From positions 1-7,908 of the forward strand of contig CAYXZO010000084.1 in NCBI GenBank assembly GCA_964469505.1: a stretch of DNA of 7,908 nt, in the 5' to 3' direction. Each line of letters opens with the position of its first letter. The stretch's first letter is position 1. Both the position numbers and the translations under genes were made by a program. This DNA comes from CAYXZO01 sp964469505 (GTDB taxonomy: Bacteria > Fidelibacterota > UBA8477 > JABMPR01). Below, in pieces: positions 1 through 6,502 of the stretch. The notes below the pieces were generated by a model that saw nothing but the letters and a program-made list of their open reading frames with translations, had not been told where the DNA came from and ran no database searches.

Positions 1-82
1 ATCCGGCTGGTGGCAAATCCAGCTTTCCTGGTGGCGTAACGGGGAGTGGTACTACCACCAGTTTTCCCTAAATATTCCTTAG
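1..82 (+). CDS. FixH-family protein, C-terminal end only (partial)
   Basis: The open frame from position 2 to the TAG at 80-82 encodes the last 26 residues of a protein that starts left of the window. The tail is rich in aromatic residues (WWQIQLSWWRNGEWYY) and ends NIP. It fits the C-terminal beta-hairpin of the periplasmic domain of FixH, where a basic-aromatic strand is followed by a D/N-G turn and a YY motif. FixH/CcoH is a small inner-membrane protein needed for assembly of the cbb3-type cytochrome c oxidase. The next gene starts 6 nt downstream and is of the SafE/UreH-like type that commonly follows fixH in Bacteroidota-like cco clusters, which supports the call. With so few residues visible the assignment rests on both the tail and the neighbour, so it stays moderate. 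Confidence 0.55.
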   Translation, partial: SGWWQIQLSWWRNGEWYYHQFSLNIP

Positions 83-88
83 ATAATC

Positions 89-784
89 ATGTTGTGGACT
101 GCTCTGTTATTGGGTATTACGGGTAGCATACATTGCGTCGGGATGTGCGGCCCCTTGGTCTTGGCGTTGCCGAGCCAAAAGCCATGGGGGCGTTTTGTTT
201 ACCTGCGGTTACTCTATCACGGTGGACGGATCGTAGGGTATGTTTTGCTGGGAATTCCGGCGGGCCTAATCGGTCGCAGTATATCATTGATGGGGTGGCA
301 GAGGGCGCTATCGATCATCCTCGGCGCAGCGCTATTATTGGGCGTGATCGCTCCCAGTATCGGTGGGAAGGGCCCCCGTTTTATTAGATGGTTGTCCCTA
401 TTGCCGGAGAAGCTTGTCTTGAGATTCGGTCATAGGTTTCGGATTGCTCGAAGCGGAAAGGATTATTGGTTGGTTGGGATGCTGAACGGCTGGTTGCCTT
501 GTGGTCTGGTCTATACGGCCATGGCCGGGGCTGCCGCCAGTGGCTCTTTTTCAGGAGCCTTGCTTTACATGGCCCTGTTTGGCTTAGGGACGGTACCCAT
601 GTTGTTTCTGACCATGTTCGCCGGGAATTGGTTGGGCGGTTCCTTGCAGTCTATTTTCCGCAGAATAGCTCCCTATGCCGTGGGGCTTATTGGCCTGTTA
701 CTGATTTTGCGGGGGTTGGGACTGGGGATTCCTTTTATCAGCCCGCCGGCGGAGATGAAGCTGCATAACCCGACGATGGTATAG
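89..784 (+). CDS. Sulfite exporter TauE/SafE-type (DsbD_2/UreH-like) membrane protein
   Basis: This is a 231-residue polytopic inner-membrane protein with about six hydrophobic segments (roughly residues 3-28, 47-65, 72-92, 127-150, 155-180 and 193-215). It has the two internally related motifs of the family: SIHCVGMCGP near the N-terminus (Cys16, Cys20, His15) and GWLPCGLVY (Cys138) in the second half, each at the start of a helix. The family is labelled sulfite exporter in databases, but members beside cbb3 oxidase genes are thought to act in metal or thiol handling during oxidase maturation; sulfite export itself is not supported here. The ATG at 89 lies 6 nt after the upstream FixH-like stop, so the two are probably co-transcribed, although no clear Shine-Dalgarno sequence precedes it. 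The family call is firm, the substrate unknown. Confidence 0.85.
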   Translation: MLWTALLLGITGSIHCVGMCGPLVLALPSQKPWGRFVYLRLLYHGGRIVGYVLLGIPAGLIGRSISLMGWQRALSIILGAALLLGVIAPSIGGKGPRFIRWLSLLPEKLVLRFGHRFRIARSGKDYWLVGMLNGWLPCGLVYTAMAGAAASGSFSGALLYMALFGLGTVPMLFLTMFAGNWLGGSLQSIFRRIAPYAVGLIGLLLILRGLGLGIPFISPPAEMKLHNPTMV

Positions 785-830
785 GAGTACGGAACCTCTT
801 AGAAGTATTGTATCCAGACTTGATCTGTGT

Positions 831-857
831 CTCGGCAAGCTGAAAGAACTTGCTGAG
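831..857 (+). promoter_or_regulatory. Intergenic hairpin between the SafE-like gene and the TPR lipoprotein gene
   Basis: The arms CTCGGCAAG (831-839) and CTTGCTGAG (849-857) can form a 9-bp stem with one G-U pair around a 9-nt loop. It sits 47 nt after one stop codon and 31 nt before the next start. No run of T follows (the sequence continues AAGTTTCG), so it is not a textbook intrinsic terminator. It may weaken read-through from the oxidase cluster, stabilise an mRNA end, or shape the leader of the downstream operon. The remaining gap (785-887) shows no promoter I can defend. Confidence 0.35.
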
Positions 858-887
858 AAGTTTCGAACGCTTTAGCTTCAATCAGGC

Positions 888-1937
888 ATGCAAATTAAAA
901 CAATTCTGGCAGTTACGAGTACGGCTATTCTGCTTGCGCTGGGGTGTAGTCGATCCGCAGATGAGAAATATGCCCAAGCGGAAAGCGCCTTTGCCCGCGG
1001 TGCATATGAACAAGCCCTAACCTTATGCCGGAGCTTGCAGGAAGAATATCCCACCTATACAAAAGCATATCTGTTGGCGGCTCGTATCATGGAAAGTCAG
1101 GACGATCCGGCCGGTGCAGTGTTAACCTGTCGCCGGGGCCTGGAGAACGGTGCCGATAGTGTGGCCCTGGGGTTGGTGCTGGCGAGAATCTATCGTCAGG
1201 CTGGTGAATTGGAACGGGCTTATGGTTATTATCGTCAGGTACTGCGGAAAGCTCCCCGCAATACTGTGGCCCTGAAGGCGGCGGGTGAAATTCTTAGAAG
1301 CAAAGGGCTATACTCCGCGGCCGCCGCTACGTATCGGCGCCTTTTACAAGCCGGAGACAAAAGTAAATCAGCGCGCCTGGCCCTGGCTGAGATCCTCCAG
1401 GCTATGGGGCAGGACTCAAACGCAGTAGCAGTATTGAAACAAATAATGGCATCTAACCCGCTGACAGCCAAGGCTTATTCCCTATTAGCTGTGTCCTGGG
1501 CGAGGCTGGGAGAGTCTGCAGATTCAGTGCGGACCTATCACCAGCGAGCAATCCAATTAGCCCCCCAAGACAGCAGCGTGTTGAAAAATTATCTCCGCTT
1601 TCTTCAAGACCAGGGTCCGGTCAACGAATATTTAAAGCAGCTTCAGAAATATACCGCCCTTTTCCCCGATGACCCCTGGGGACGCCGACGATTGGCCGGC
1701 CTGTATCAAGCCCTGGGAGCCGAAAGTCCCACCTGGTTGAATGCGGCATTAAAAGAATATCGCCGGTTAATTGATCTTGATCCTCTGGATGCTTCCAGCC
1801 AGGCCCACATGGCTGAGATTTATTTACGCCAAGGGAAAAGCAATTTAGCCCGTTTGCGGGCCAAGCTCGCTTTTGAGATCGCACCCTCTCCTCGATATCA
1901 AGCCTTACTCGATTCCGTAATGCGTTATGAGCCATAG
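888..1937 (+). CDS. TPR-repeat lipoprotein
   Basis: The 349-residue product begins with a lipoprotein signal peptide: a basic MQIK start, a hydrophobic core, and LALGC with the lipidated Cys at residue 20. Nearly all the rest is helical tetratricopeptide repeats, about nine of them (approximately 25-56, 59-90, 92-123, 127-157, 160-190, 194-226, 228-260, 263-298 and 303-333), with the usual A-x-x-Y/L spacing and Pro at repeat ends (KAPRN, LAPQD, LFPDD, LDPLD, IAPSP). TPR arrays bind other proteins and have no activity of their own, so this is probably a membrane-anchored periplasmic scaffold. It is the first gene of a tightly packed run; its last codons overlap the next start by 11 nt, a sign of translational coupling. 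The start at 888 is set by the signal peptide; only a weak CAGG precedes it. The specific partner is unknown, but the adjacent exported proteins are the obvious candidates. Confidence 0.85.
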   Translation: MQIKTILAVTSTAILLALGCSRSADEKYAQAESAFARGAYEQALTLCRSLQEEYPTYTKAYLLAARIMESQDDPAGAVLTCRRGLENGADSVALGLVLARIYRQAGELERAYGYYRQVLRKAPRNTVALKAAGEILRSKGLYSAAAATYRRLLQAGDKSKSARLALAEILQAMGQDSNAVAVLKQIMASNPLTAKAYSLLAVSWARLGESADSVRTYHQRAIQLAPQDSSVLKNYLRFLQDQGPVNEYLKQLQKYTALFPDDPWGRRRLAGLYQALGAESPTWLNAALKEYRRLIDLDPLDASSQAHMAEIYLRQGKSNLARLRAKLAFEIAPSPRYQALLDSVMRYEP

Positions 1938-2970
1938 GCAGACGTGGTTCAAGTTCTGTTTGGGGGTGTTTTTATGGGTAGGTGCTTCAGCAGCAACCGC
2001 TCAAAGCCTTCGTAACGTAGATTTCTCCATATTTGGTGATAGTGCCATCGTTGTTTCTTACGAATTGGAAGAAGTACAGCCTGATGAGCTCTACGACGTG
2101 GCCCTGAAAGTCTCCACCAACGGAGGCCTCACCTACGATATTGTACCCCAGACTGTTACCGGCGACGTGGGGATAGGAATTAAAGGTTCGGGGCAGAAGC
2201 ATATTTATTGGCGGGTTTTGGCAGACCTGCCGCGCCTGGATAGTGACGCTCTGGTAGTCAGAGTTACGGCCCAACGGCGCTTGACCACTTCGGGAATGGC
2301 TCGGGGGATGGCTAAAGGCATGATGAGAGGAGTTCTGGCTCTTTTTGTCGGTAACCGAGCCACCCGCAGTCGTTCCAACGGTGTGTCTTTGGATCTCGGC
2401 TCGCAGCTGACATATTTTAACGCTGGGGTGGTGCGCAGCTACCTATTGCACAGCACCCAGGGGCTCAGCTTCGCTATCCGGGGGGGCCTGCGATACACCG
2501 CCCTGCCTTTCATTTGGGAGTTGACCACCTTCAGCGAGGGTTACCGCCTGAAACCAGAGGCCCGGGAGCGGTTATTGCCTTACAGCGAGTATTATTTTCG
2601 CCATCCTCAAGCGGCCGGTAATTTTTGGTTCGAAGGCGTGGATCTAACTTTGAGATATACCGTCCTGCCGATATTCGTTTACTTCATTCCTTCCGTGGGG
2701 GTAGGCTATGAGTGGGGCTGGTTTCGACTGGGAGAAAGGCCTTATTGGGAGAAGAATGCATATACCCTATCCCGCTTGAGCAGCACCGGTTTTGTGGCCA
2801 TAGCGGAAATCTCCCTTATCCCCAGCCGCTTTCTTAAAATATCTCTCAACGAACGCATTTCTTTAGGTCGCATCATTCCGACTTTTACCCTGGGTGCGAA
2901 CCGCCTTACCGTTAATGACTGGTTAAGCGAGATCGCCACTACCAGTTTTACCATAAGCATAAGGCTGTAG
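1927..2970 (+). CDS. Exported protein: N-terminal Ig-like domain, Gly-Met linker, C-terminal beta-barrel-like region
   Basis: The 347-residue protein has a Sec signal peptide (residues 1-25, cleavage probably after ATA). Residues about 28-116 form a beta-rich Ig/fibronectin-like domain of a type seen in exported proteins of uncultured phyla: it contains VALKVSTNGGLTYD, VTGDVGIGI, a Gly-rich turn followed by HIYWRV, then LVVRVTAQ. A linker of period-four GMxR/K units (residues 123-135) and a short hydrophobic run lead into residues about 152-347, with alternating hydrophobic and polar residues and many aromatics, as in an outer-membrane beta-barrel (for example LTLRYTVLPIFVYF, and TFTISIRL at the end). 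I cannot name a characterised homologue. It overlaps the TPR lipoprotein gene by 11 nt and is followed after 4 nt by another lipoprotein gene, so the three are very likely co-expressed. It is probably an outer-membrane partner of those lipoproteins. Confidence 0.75.
   Translation: MSHRQTWFKFCLGVFLWVGASAATAQSLRNVDFSIFGDSAIVVSYELEEVQPDELYDVALKVSTNGGLTYDIVPQTVTGDVGIGIKGSGQKHIYWRVLADLPRLDSDALVVRVTAQRRLTTSGMARGMAKGMMRGVLALFVGNRATRSRSNGVSLDLGSQLTYFNAGVVRSYLLHSTQGLSFAIRGGLRYTALPFIWELTTFSEGYRLKPEARERLLPYSEYYFRHPQAAGNFWFEGVDLTLRYTVLPIFVYFIPSVGVGYEWGWFRLGERPYWEKNAYTLSRLSSTGFVAIAEISLIPSRFLKISLNERISLGRIIPTFTLGANRLTVNDWLSEIATTSFTISIRL
2293..2331 (+). repeat. 12-nt period repeat encoding GMAR/GMAK/GMMR linker
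   Basis: Within the preceding gene, residues 123-135 read GMARGMAKGMMRG, three four-residue units encoded by a degenerate 12-nt period (gga atg gct cgg, ggg atg gct aaa, ggc atg atg aga, then gga). The stretch divides the Ig-like domain from the beta-rich C-terminal region. It is basic, Met-rich and flexible; a function (membrane contact, linker, metal or oxidant contact through Met) cannot be decided from sequence. Confidence 0.6.
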
Positions 2971-2974
2971 ATTC

Positions 2975-3652
2975 ATGCGCAAGCTGTGGACCCTGCTGCT
3001 TATCCCGGTTATTTGGAGCTGTAGCGAGAAAAATCCCGCCATCCTGGAAGGTCTGCTGGGCTTGACCGAACCGGCCCCGGCGGATTTTCGCTTGATCCAG
3101 CCGGATTCCAACACTGTCTGGCGACAGGGGTCTACGGTCAGCGTTCGGTGGATAGGAAGTGATCGTTATCAGCGCGTGAATATCAATTTGTATCGTGGAT
3201 CTCGTTTGTTTTTACCGGTAGCAGTCAATGCTAACAATAATGGGAGCTTCCAGTGGACGATTCCCCTGGGACTCCCTAACGCCACCGATTATTACTTGAT
3301 TATCTACGCCGTAACAGACACTACCGCCCGCACACCCCATGACACCCCGTTTTCTATCTATCGCTCAGACCAGGACTTCAGAATCTTAAAACCAAACGGT
3401 GGCGAAAGCTATCATCGGGGTGATACGGTGTCCATTTTGTGGTTGGGTGGGACCGGTGGGGTTACCGTCAGGATCGACCTTTACCTGGGTACCGCTAAAG
3501 TTACTACCATAGCTGATGGTGCCTTAAATCGGGGGCAGTACCTATGGACGATTCCCAACTCCCTTACCGATGGGGATGGTTACCGCATACGGCTGGTGTG
3601 CCTTGAAACCAATGAGCAGGACATCAGTGATGGCGTATTTTCCATTGACTAG
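2975..3652 (+). CDS. Lipoprotein with two KNH-like (Ser-Thr-rich/Kre9-type) Ig-like domains
   Basis: The 225-residue product has a short lipoprotein signal, MRKLWTLLLIPVIWSC, with the lipidated Cys at residue 16; Trp at -2 is unusual but the overall form is convincing. Two tandem copies of the Kre9/KNH-like Ig fold follow, at about residues 38-129 and 134-225. Each has a starting L-x-P motif (LIQPDSNTVW, LKPNGGESYHRGD), a central W strand (SVRWIG, SILWLG), an N/DLY strand (NINLYRG, RIDLYLG), the family's G-x-x-x-W-T-I-P motif (GSFQWTIP, GQYLWTIP), and a final xYY/YRI strand. Such domains occur in secreted and surface proteins and probably mediate carbohydrate or protein contacts. The ATG at 2975 is 4 nt after the previous stop, with AAGG about 10 nt upstream. 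Its 3' end overlaps the caspase gene by 23 nt. It is likely an anchored binding or spacer subunit of the same envelope assembly. Confidence 0.82.
   Translation: MRKLWTLLLIPVIWSCSEKNPAILEGLLGLTEPAPADFRLIQPDSNTVWRQGSTVSVRWIGSDRYQRVNINLYRGSRLFLPVAVNANNNGSFQWTIPLGLPNATDYYLIIYAVTDTTARTPHDTPFSIYRSDQDFRILKPNGGESYHRGDTVSILWLGGTGGVTVRIDLYLGTAKVTTIADGALNRGQYLWTIPNSLTDGDGYRIRLVCLETNEQDISDGVFSID
3618..3632 (+). promoter_or_regulatory. Ribosome binding site deciding the caspase start
   Basis: AGGA at 3618-3621 lies 8 nt before the ATG at 3630-3632. This start leaves a proper Sec signal peptide at the N-terminus, while the longer frame from 3570 has no comparable ribosome site and would put 20 unrelated residues (a shadow of the upstream gene) ahead of it. 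The site lies inside the 3' end of the preceding lipoprotein gene, consistent with coupled translation. Confidence 0.6.
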
Positions 3653-4619
3653 AACAGCGTTTAAGCACCGCTTGACAGTTTTCGCTGTCAGCAGTTTATT
3701 GCCACTTTTGGTCGGGGCACAGGTCTTGGAAGGCACATCTCCGCCTCACCCAGTACACATTGGGCACAAAGTCAAAACTCAACCTCAAGCAACTAATCCC
3801 CCGGTACCATTCCCCGTCTCCGATGTTGATCGCAATATTCCCGTCAGCTCCATAGCCCCCCACGATGGAGTGGCGGTGGTTATCGGTATTCAACGTTATC
3901 AGAATCCCGATATTCCTCCGGTGGATTTTGCCGTCAATGATGCCTTGGCGATGAAAGAATACCTCATTCGTGAGCTGGGATATAAGCCAGAAAATATTCT
4001 ATTGATTCTCAACGAGAAAGCTACTCAAGCAGCGTTCAAGCGGATTTTTGAGGCGCAACTGGCGAATTATTTACCGCCGGATAGTAGTGGAGAAGTTTTT
4101 GTTTACTACAGCGGTCACGGCGCTCCTGATCCTGAAACCCAGAGGGCTTTTTTCGTGCCTTACGATTGTGACCCTTCATACGCCAAGCAGACGGGTTATT
4201 CGCTGGACGAATTTTACCGTAATTTAAATAAACTGCCGGCCAAACGGACCCTGGTGGTGCTGGACGCTTGCTTTAGTGGAGCTTCGGAAAAGGGCAGCTT
4301 ACTGAAAGACGTCAGCCCCATTTTTATTTCTGTGGAAGCACCGGAAGGTTTGGTCAAATCGGGAGCGGTTTTCACCAGCGCCACTGGTTTGCAGATTAGC
4401 TCTTGGTATCCAGAAGAACACCATGGCCTTTTTACTTATTTCTTCCTCAAAGGCCTCCGCGGTGCCGCTGACAGTAATCAGGACCGGCAGATCTCAGTGG
4501 ATGAGCTCTATGATTTTCTAAAAGAGAGAGTGTCCTACCAGGCGCAGCGTCTGCGAAATCGGGTTCAGCAGCCAGGACTGGAAACTACCGACCCTTCTTT
4601 GGTGCTGGTGAAATTTTAG
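3630..4619 (+). CDS. Exported caspase-fold cysteine peptidase (C14/metacaspase-like)
   Basis: Using the ATG at 3630 the product has 329 residues. Residues 1-30 are a Sec signal peptide (basic FKHR, hydrophobic core, cleavage after VGA), and about 31-75 are a Pro-rich linker. The caspase domain spans about 79-329. The first strand is GVAVVIGIQRY; then come the AVNDALAM helix, VFVYYSGHG with catalytic His163, and LVVLDACFSG with catalytic Cys214. Asp104 and Asp212 sit where metacaspases place acidic residues of the S1 pocket, so cleavage after Arg/Lys is likelier than after Asp (inference). DSNQDRQISVDE (281-292) matches a 12-residue EF-hand loop with ligands at positions 1, 3, 5 and 12, a feature recurring in prokaryotic caspases. 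The signal peptide and the lipoprotein/barrel neighbours place it in the periplasm or at the surface rather than in cytoplasmic immunity or cell-death complexes. The substrate is unknown; it may process a neighbour or cell-envelope proteins. The gene overlaps the upstream lipoprotein gene by 23 nt. Confidence 0.9.
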   Translation: MAYFPLTRTAFKHRLTVFAVSSLLPLLVGAQVLEGTSPPHPVHIGHKVKTQPQATNPPVPFPVSDVDRNIPVSSIAPHDGVAVVIGIQRYQNPDIPPVDFAVNDALAMKEYLIRELGYKPENILLILNEKATQAAFKRIFEAQLANYLPPDSSGEVFVYYSGHGAPDPETQRAFFVPYDCDPSYAKQTGYSLDEFYRNLNKLPAKRTLVVLDACFSGASEKGSLLKDVSPIFISVEAPEGLVKSGAVFTSATGLQISSWYPEEHHGLFTYFFLKGLRGAADSNQDRQISVDELYDFLKERVSYQAQRLRNRVQQPGLETTDPSLVLVKF

Positions 4620-4634
4620 GGATATTATTAAAGC

Positions 4635-4671
4635 TTATGGGTATGATCCGTTCTGGAAGCTAAACCCATAA
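4635..4671 (+). repeat. Inverted repeat between caspase and Wzi-like genes
   Basis: TTATGGGT (4635-4642) and ACCCATAA (4664-4671) are perfect 8-bp inverted repeats separated by 21 nt. An AAGCT word also occurs at 4631 and 4657, offering a competing shorter pairing. No T-run follows, so it is not a convincing terminator. It could be an mRNA-processing or stability hairpin that uncouples the barrel gene from the four upstream genes, or a protein-binding operator. Confidence 0.35.
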
Positions 4672-4748
4672 AACCAACCTGTATGTTGTCTGCCTGCCCC
4701 CCAACCCCTAATTGCCCTGCTGACCGAGGCCACGCATTCAGCCGGAGA

Positions 4749-6176
4749 ATGAGCCCGTTCCATTGGGCGCTAATTCTACTCCTGGTTGGTAGTCACTTTC
4801 CATTCCTACTGGCTCAAAATCGGAGCCGCTACACCGTCCACGACCGTACCTATTTGGATGTCCGATACCTTATTTTGCGTCACCAGCTCCCCTTGCCCTC
4901 CAGTTCCACTGGTCCCATTGATTTAAGTGGAATCCCTTCTTTAGGAGCTACCGGCTTACCTTCAATAACTGCGCCGCAAAAAATTGATTCGTACGCTCTC
5001 TTACTGATGCAGCCTTTTTATGATCAGGGAGCCGGAATCTTTTCCTGGGGCGAAGCCCGCTTGGGAAATCTGCTGTTGGTCAACCAGATGATCCTGGAGC
5101 CTACGGATGCTTTGCCCCCCAACTATCTGGGGAAGACCTGGCGCGGTCTGGCGGGATACACCCGGCAGGCGTTCTTGGACTATTCTCATACCGTGCCTTC
5201 TTTCCAATGGCGGCTGACCGCCGGTCGTTTTGAAGAATATTTAGGACCGGGACGCACCGGCCAGCTATTCCTCTCAGCGGGAGCCCGCCCGCTGGATCAA
5301 GTACGCCTGCTGCTGCGTCATGGCCCCTGGGAAGTATTGGCCGGCGCCAGCGAGCTGGACGTTATTAACGGACGCAGGCGCTATTTCAGTTATCACCGGC
5401 TGGCTTTTCAAATTGATAGTTGGTTGGTAGCGGCCACGGAGGGGATTGTTTTTTCGCGTATGGGGGGCGCGGATCTGGCGCTGTTAAATCCCTTTCAGTT
5501 TTATCATTTGGAACAGAACAACGGTCCGGCGCTTAGTGGCAATACCATGGTCTCTTTTACGGGGCGTTATTTAGGGAAAGGCTGGAGCCTGTACGGAGAA
5601 TTCCTCATGGACGACGCCCAGGCTGATCATAAGGTTAAGGGCGATCTGGAGCCGGCGGAGATAGGGGGGCTGATAGGCTGGGAATGGGCCCTGCCGCAGG
5701 CCTACCTGGGGCTGGAGCTGGTGGCTCTTACCAACCGCACGTATAAAACTGCTGACACCACTGAGTGGTACCTACACCGGGGCGCGCCCCTGGGGTATCC
5801 CGCGGGCAGTGATTTAGGCCGCGTAAATTTCCACAGCCGCTGGTACCTGAATTCCGCCTGGCAGCTCGATGGGGAAGTGGATTACCTGGCCAGGGGCGAA
5901 GGAGAACTGAGTAAGCCCTGGGACACCCCGTGGATGGCTGACTCTGTCACCATGGAAACCGGCTATGATGAACCTTTTCCCACCGGGGTTGTGGAGCGCA
6001 CCGTCTCGCTCAAGCTGGAGCTGACTAGAATTTTTCGCTGGGATCGTTGGTTGAGCGTGGTAGCGAAATACTACCACACGGATAACATCCATCATCAAAG
6101 GGGAATCAGCGATCAAGGCTGGGAGATTACCGGACGCTTTGTTTGGGAGTTTGGTTGGTGGCTTTGGAAAGATTAA
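4749..6176 (+). CDS. Wzi-like (capsule assembly family) outer-membrane beta-barrel protein
   Basis: From the ATG at 4749 the product is 475 residues; an in-frame ATG at 4683 would add 22 residues. I prefer 4749 because the signal peptide (MSPFHW, hydrophobic core, cleavage after LLA) starts there, but GGAG is too close to it to be a good ribosome site, so the start is uncertain. The mature part is beta-rich with alternating aromatics, and shows motifs of the Wzi/capsule-assembly barrel family: AGRFEEYLGPGRTGQLFLS (159-176, the GPG-x-x-G loop), LLNPFQFYHLEQNN (245-258), SLYGEFLMDDAQ (280-291), and HRGAPLGYPAGSDLGRVN (343-360), where the family has a GxxLGxxxGxD motif. Wzi of Escherichia coli binds group 1 capsule at the outer membrane; relatives in other phyla are uncharacterised. 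It lies 129 nt after the caspase gene in the same direction and is followed by a probable terminator. A surface-polysaccharide role is an inference from the family. Confidence 0.75.
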   Translation: MSPFHWALILLLVGSHFPFLLAQNRSRYTVHDRTYLDVRYLILRHQLPLPSSSTGPIDLSGIPSLGATGLPSITAPQKIDSYALLLMQPFYDQGAGIFSWGEARLGNLLLVNQMILEPTDALPPNYLGKTWRGLAGYTRQAFLDYSHTVPSFQWRLTAGRFEEYLGPGRTGQLFLSAGARPLDQVRLLLRHGPWEVLAGASELDVINGRRRYFSYHRLAFQIDSWLVAATEGIVFSRMGGADLALLNPFQFYHLEQNNGPALSGNTMVSFTGRYLGKGWSLYGEFLMDDAQADHKVKGDLEPAEIGGLIGWEWALPQAYLGLELVALTNRTYKTADTTEWYLHRGAPLGYPAGSDLGRVNFHSRWYLNSAWQLDGEVDYLARGEGELSKPWDTPWMADSVTMETGYDEPFPTGVVERTVSLKLELTRIFRWDRWLSVVAKYYHTDNIHHQRGISDQGWEITGRFVWEFGWWLWKD

Positions 6177-6193
6177 TAGCGGTACTGGTTAGA

Positions 6194-6252
6194 GCCCTCC
6201 AGCGGTAAGTGCCGGGTCTGCTGCCGGGCCATTTTTGTTACTTTTCTTTTTT
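6194..6252 (+). terminator. Probable rho-independent terminator of the envelope gene block
   Basis: Starting 17 nt after the stop of the Wzi-like gene, GCCC (6194-6197) pairs with GGGC (6226-6229) and CAGCGG (6200-6205) with CTGCTG (6218-6223, one G-U pair), separated by a 2x2 internal loop, with a 12-nt terminal loop. A T-rich tract follows (ATTTTTG at 6231-6237, then mostly T from 6241 to 6252). The internal loop and interrupted T tract make it imperfect, but position and direction fit transcription ending here. The - strand copy lacks a T-run after the stem, so it would not serve the integrase gene. Confidence 0.5.
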
Positions 6253-6502
6253 GAAGAAATTTTATGCTGAAATCGAGTTAAAGCCTTCTATCTCGCTCCC
6301 GGGAGATTGGCTGTTTGGTGAGGGGGTTAGCTTGGAATGGCCCTAAGCGCCACAGAAATCTTGCTATTATCTGCTCCTGGTTTTAATCTTCAGCAAAATA
6401 AGTCTCGTTCCGCGATCAAGGTGGGTTTAGTTCCAGCGGAGAAAGCAGAGGTTCGCATTGGATGGTGGCATTCCTGGGAGCGAGTTGGCGGAGCTATGGG
6501 AA
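6253..6502. other. Noncoding stretch between the terminator and the 3' end of the integrase gene
   Basis: About 250 bp with no convincing gene. I searched it for integron recombination core sites and found no GTTRRRY or RYYYAAC match on the + strand, so there is no recognisable attC on this side. It contains the 10-bp palindrome CTCCCGGGAG (6296-6305) and an imperfect 12-bp inverted repeat, CTCGCTCCCGGG (6292-6303) with CCTGGGAGCGAG (6473-6484, one mismatch). No terminator for the integrase gene is evident. Confidence 0.5.
6292..6484. repeat. 12-bp imperfect inverted repeat pair flanking 169 bp
   Basis: The arms at 6292-6303 and 6473-6484 are reverse complements except for one position. The left arm contains most of a 10-bp palindrome (6296-6305). 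The right arm ends 18 bp before the integrase stop codon. No target-site duplication or enclosed gene is visible, so this could be a tiny mobile-element remnant, a folded RNA, or chance: a match this good is only mildly surprising in a region this size. Confidence 0.3.

Noticed and set aside
133..768. Open frames at 133-387 and 466-768 on the + strand
   Set aside because: They lie in another frame inside the SafE-like membrane gene, whose family motifs are unmistakable; no domain or ribosome site supports them.
3570..3629. Upstream start of the caspase gene at 3570
   Set aside because: It would add 20 residues before the signal peptide and extend the overlap with the preceding lipoprotein gene to 83 nt, without a good ribosome site; 3630 has AGGA at 8 nt and a proper signal peptide.
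3630..4619. Cytoplasmic antiphage or CRISPR-associated caspase
   Set aside because: The Sec signal peptide, envelope-type neighbours and absence of sensor, NTPase or CRISPR genes point to an extracytoplasmic protein.
6177..6502. attC site or gene cassette on the left of the integrase
   Set aside because: GTT words here (GTTAGAG, GTTAAAG, GTTAGCT, GTTGGCG) all break the GTTRRRY consensus, no RYYYAAC partner exists, and no attC-like paired arms are visible.
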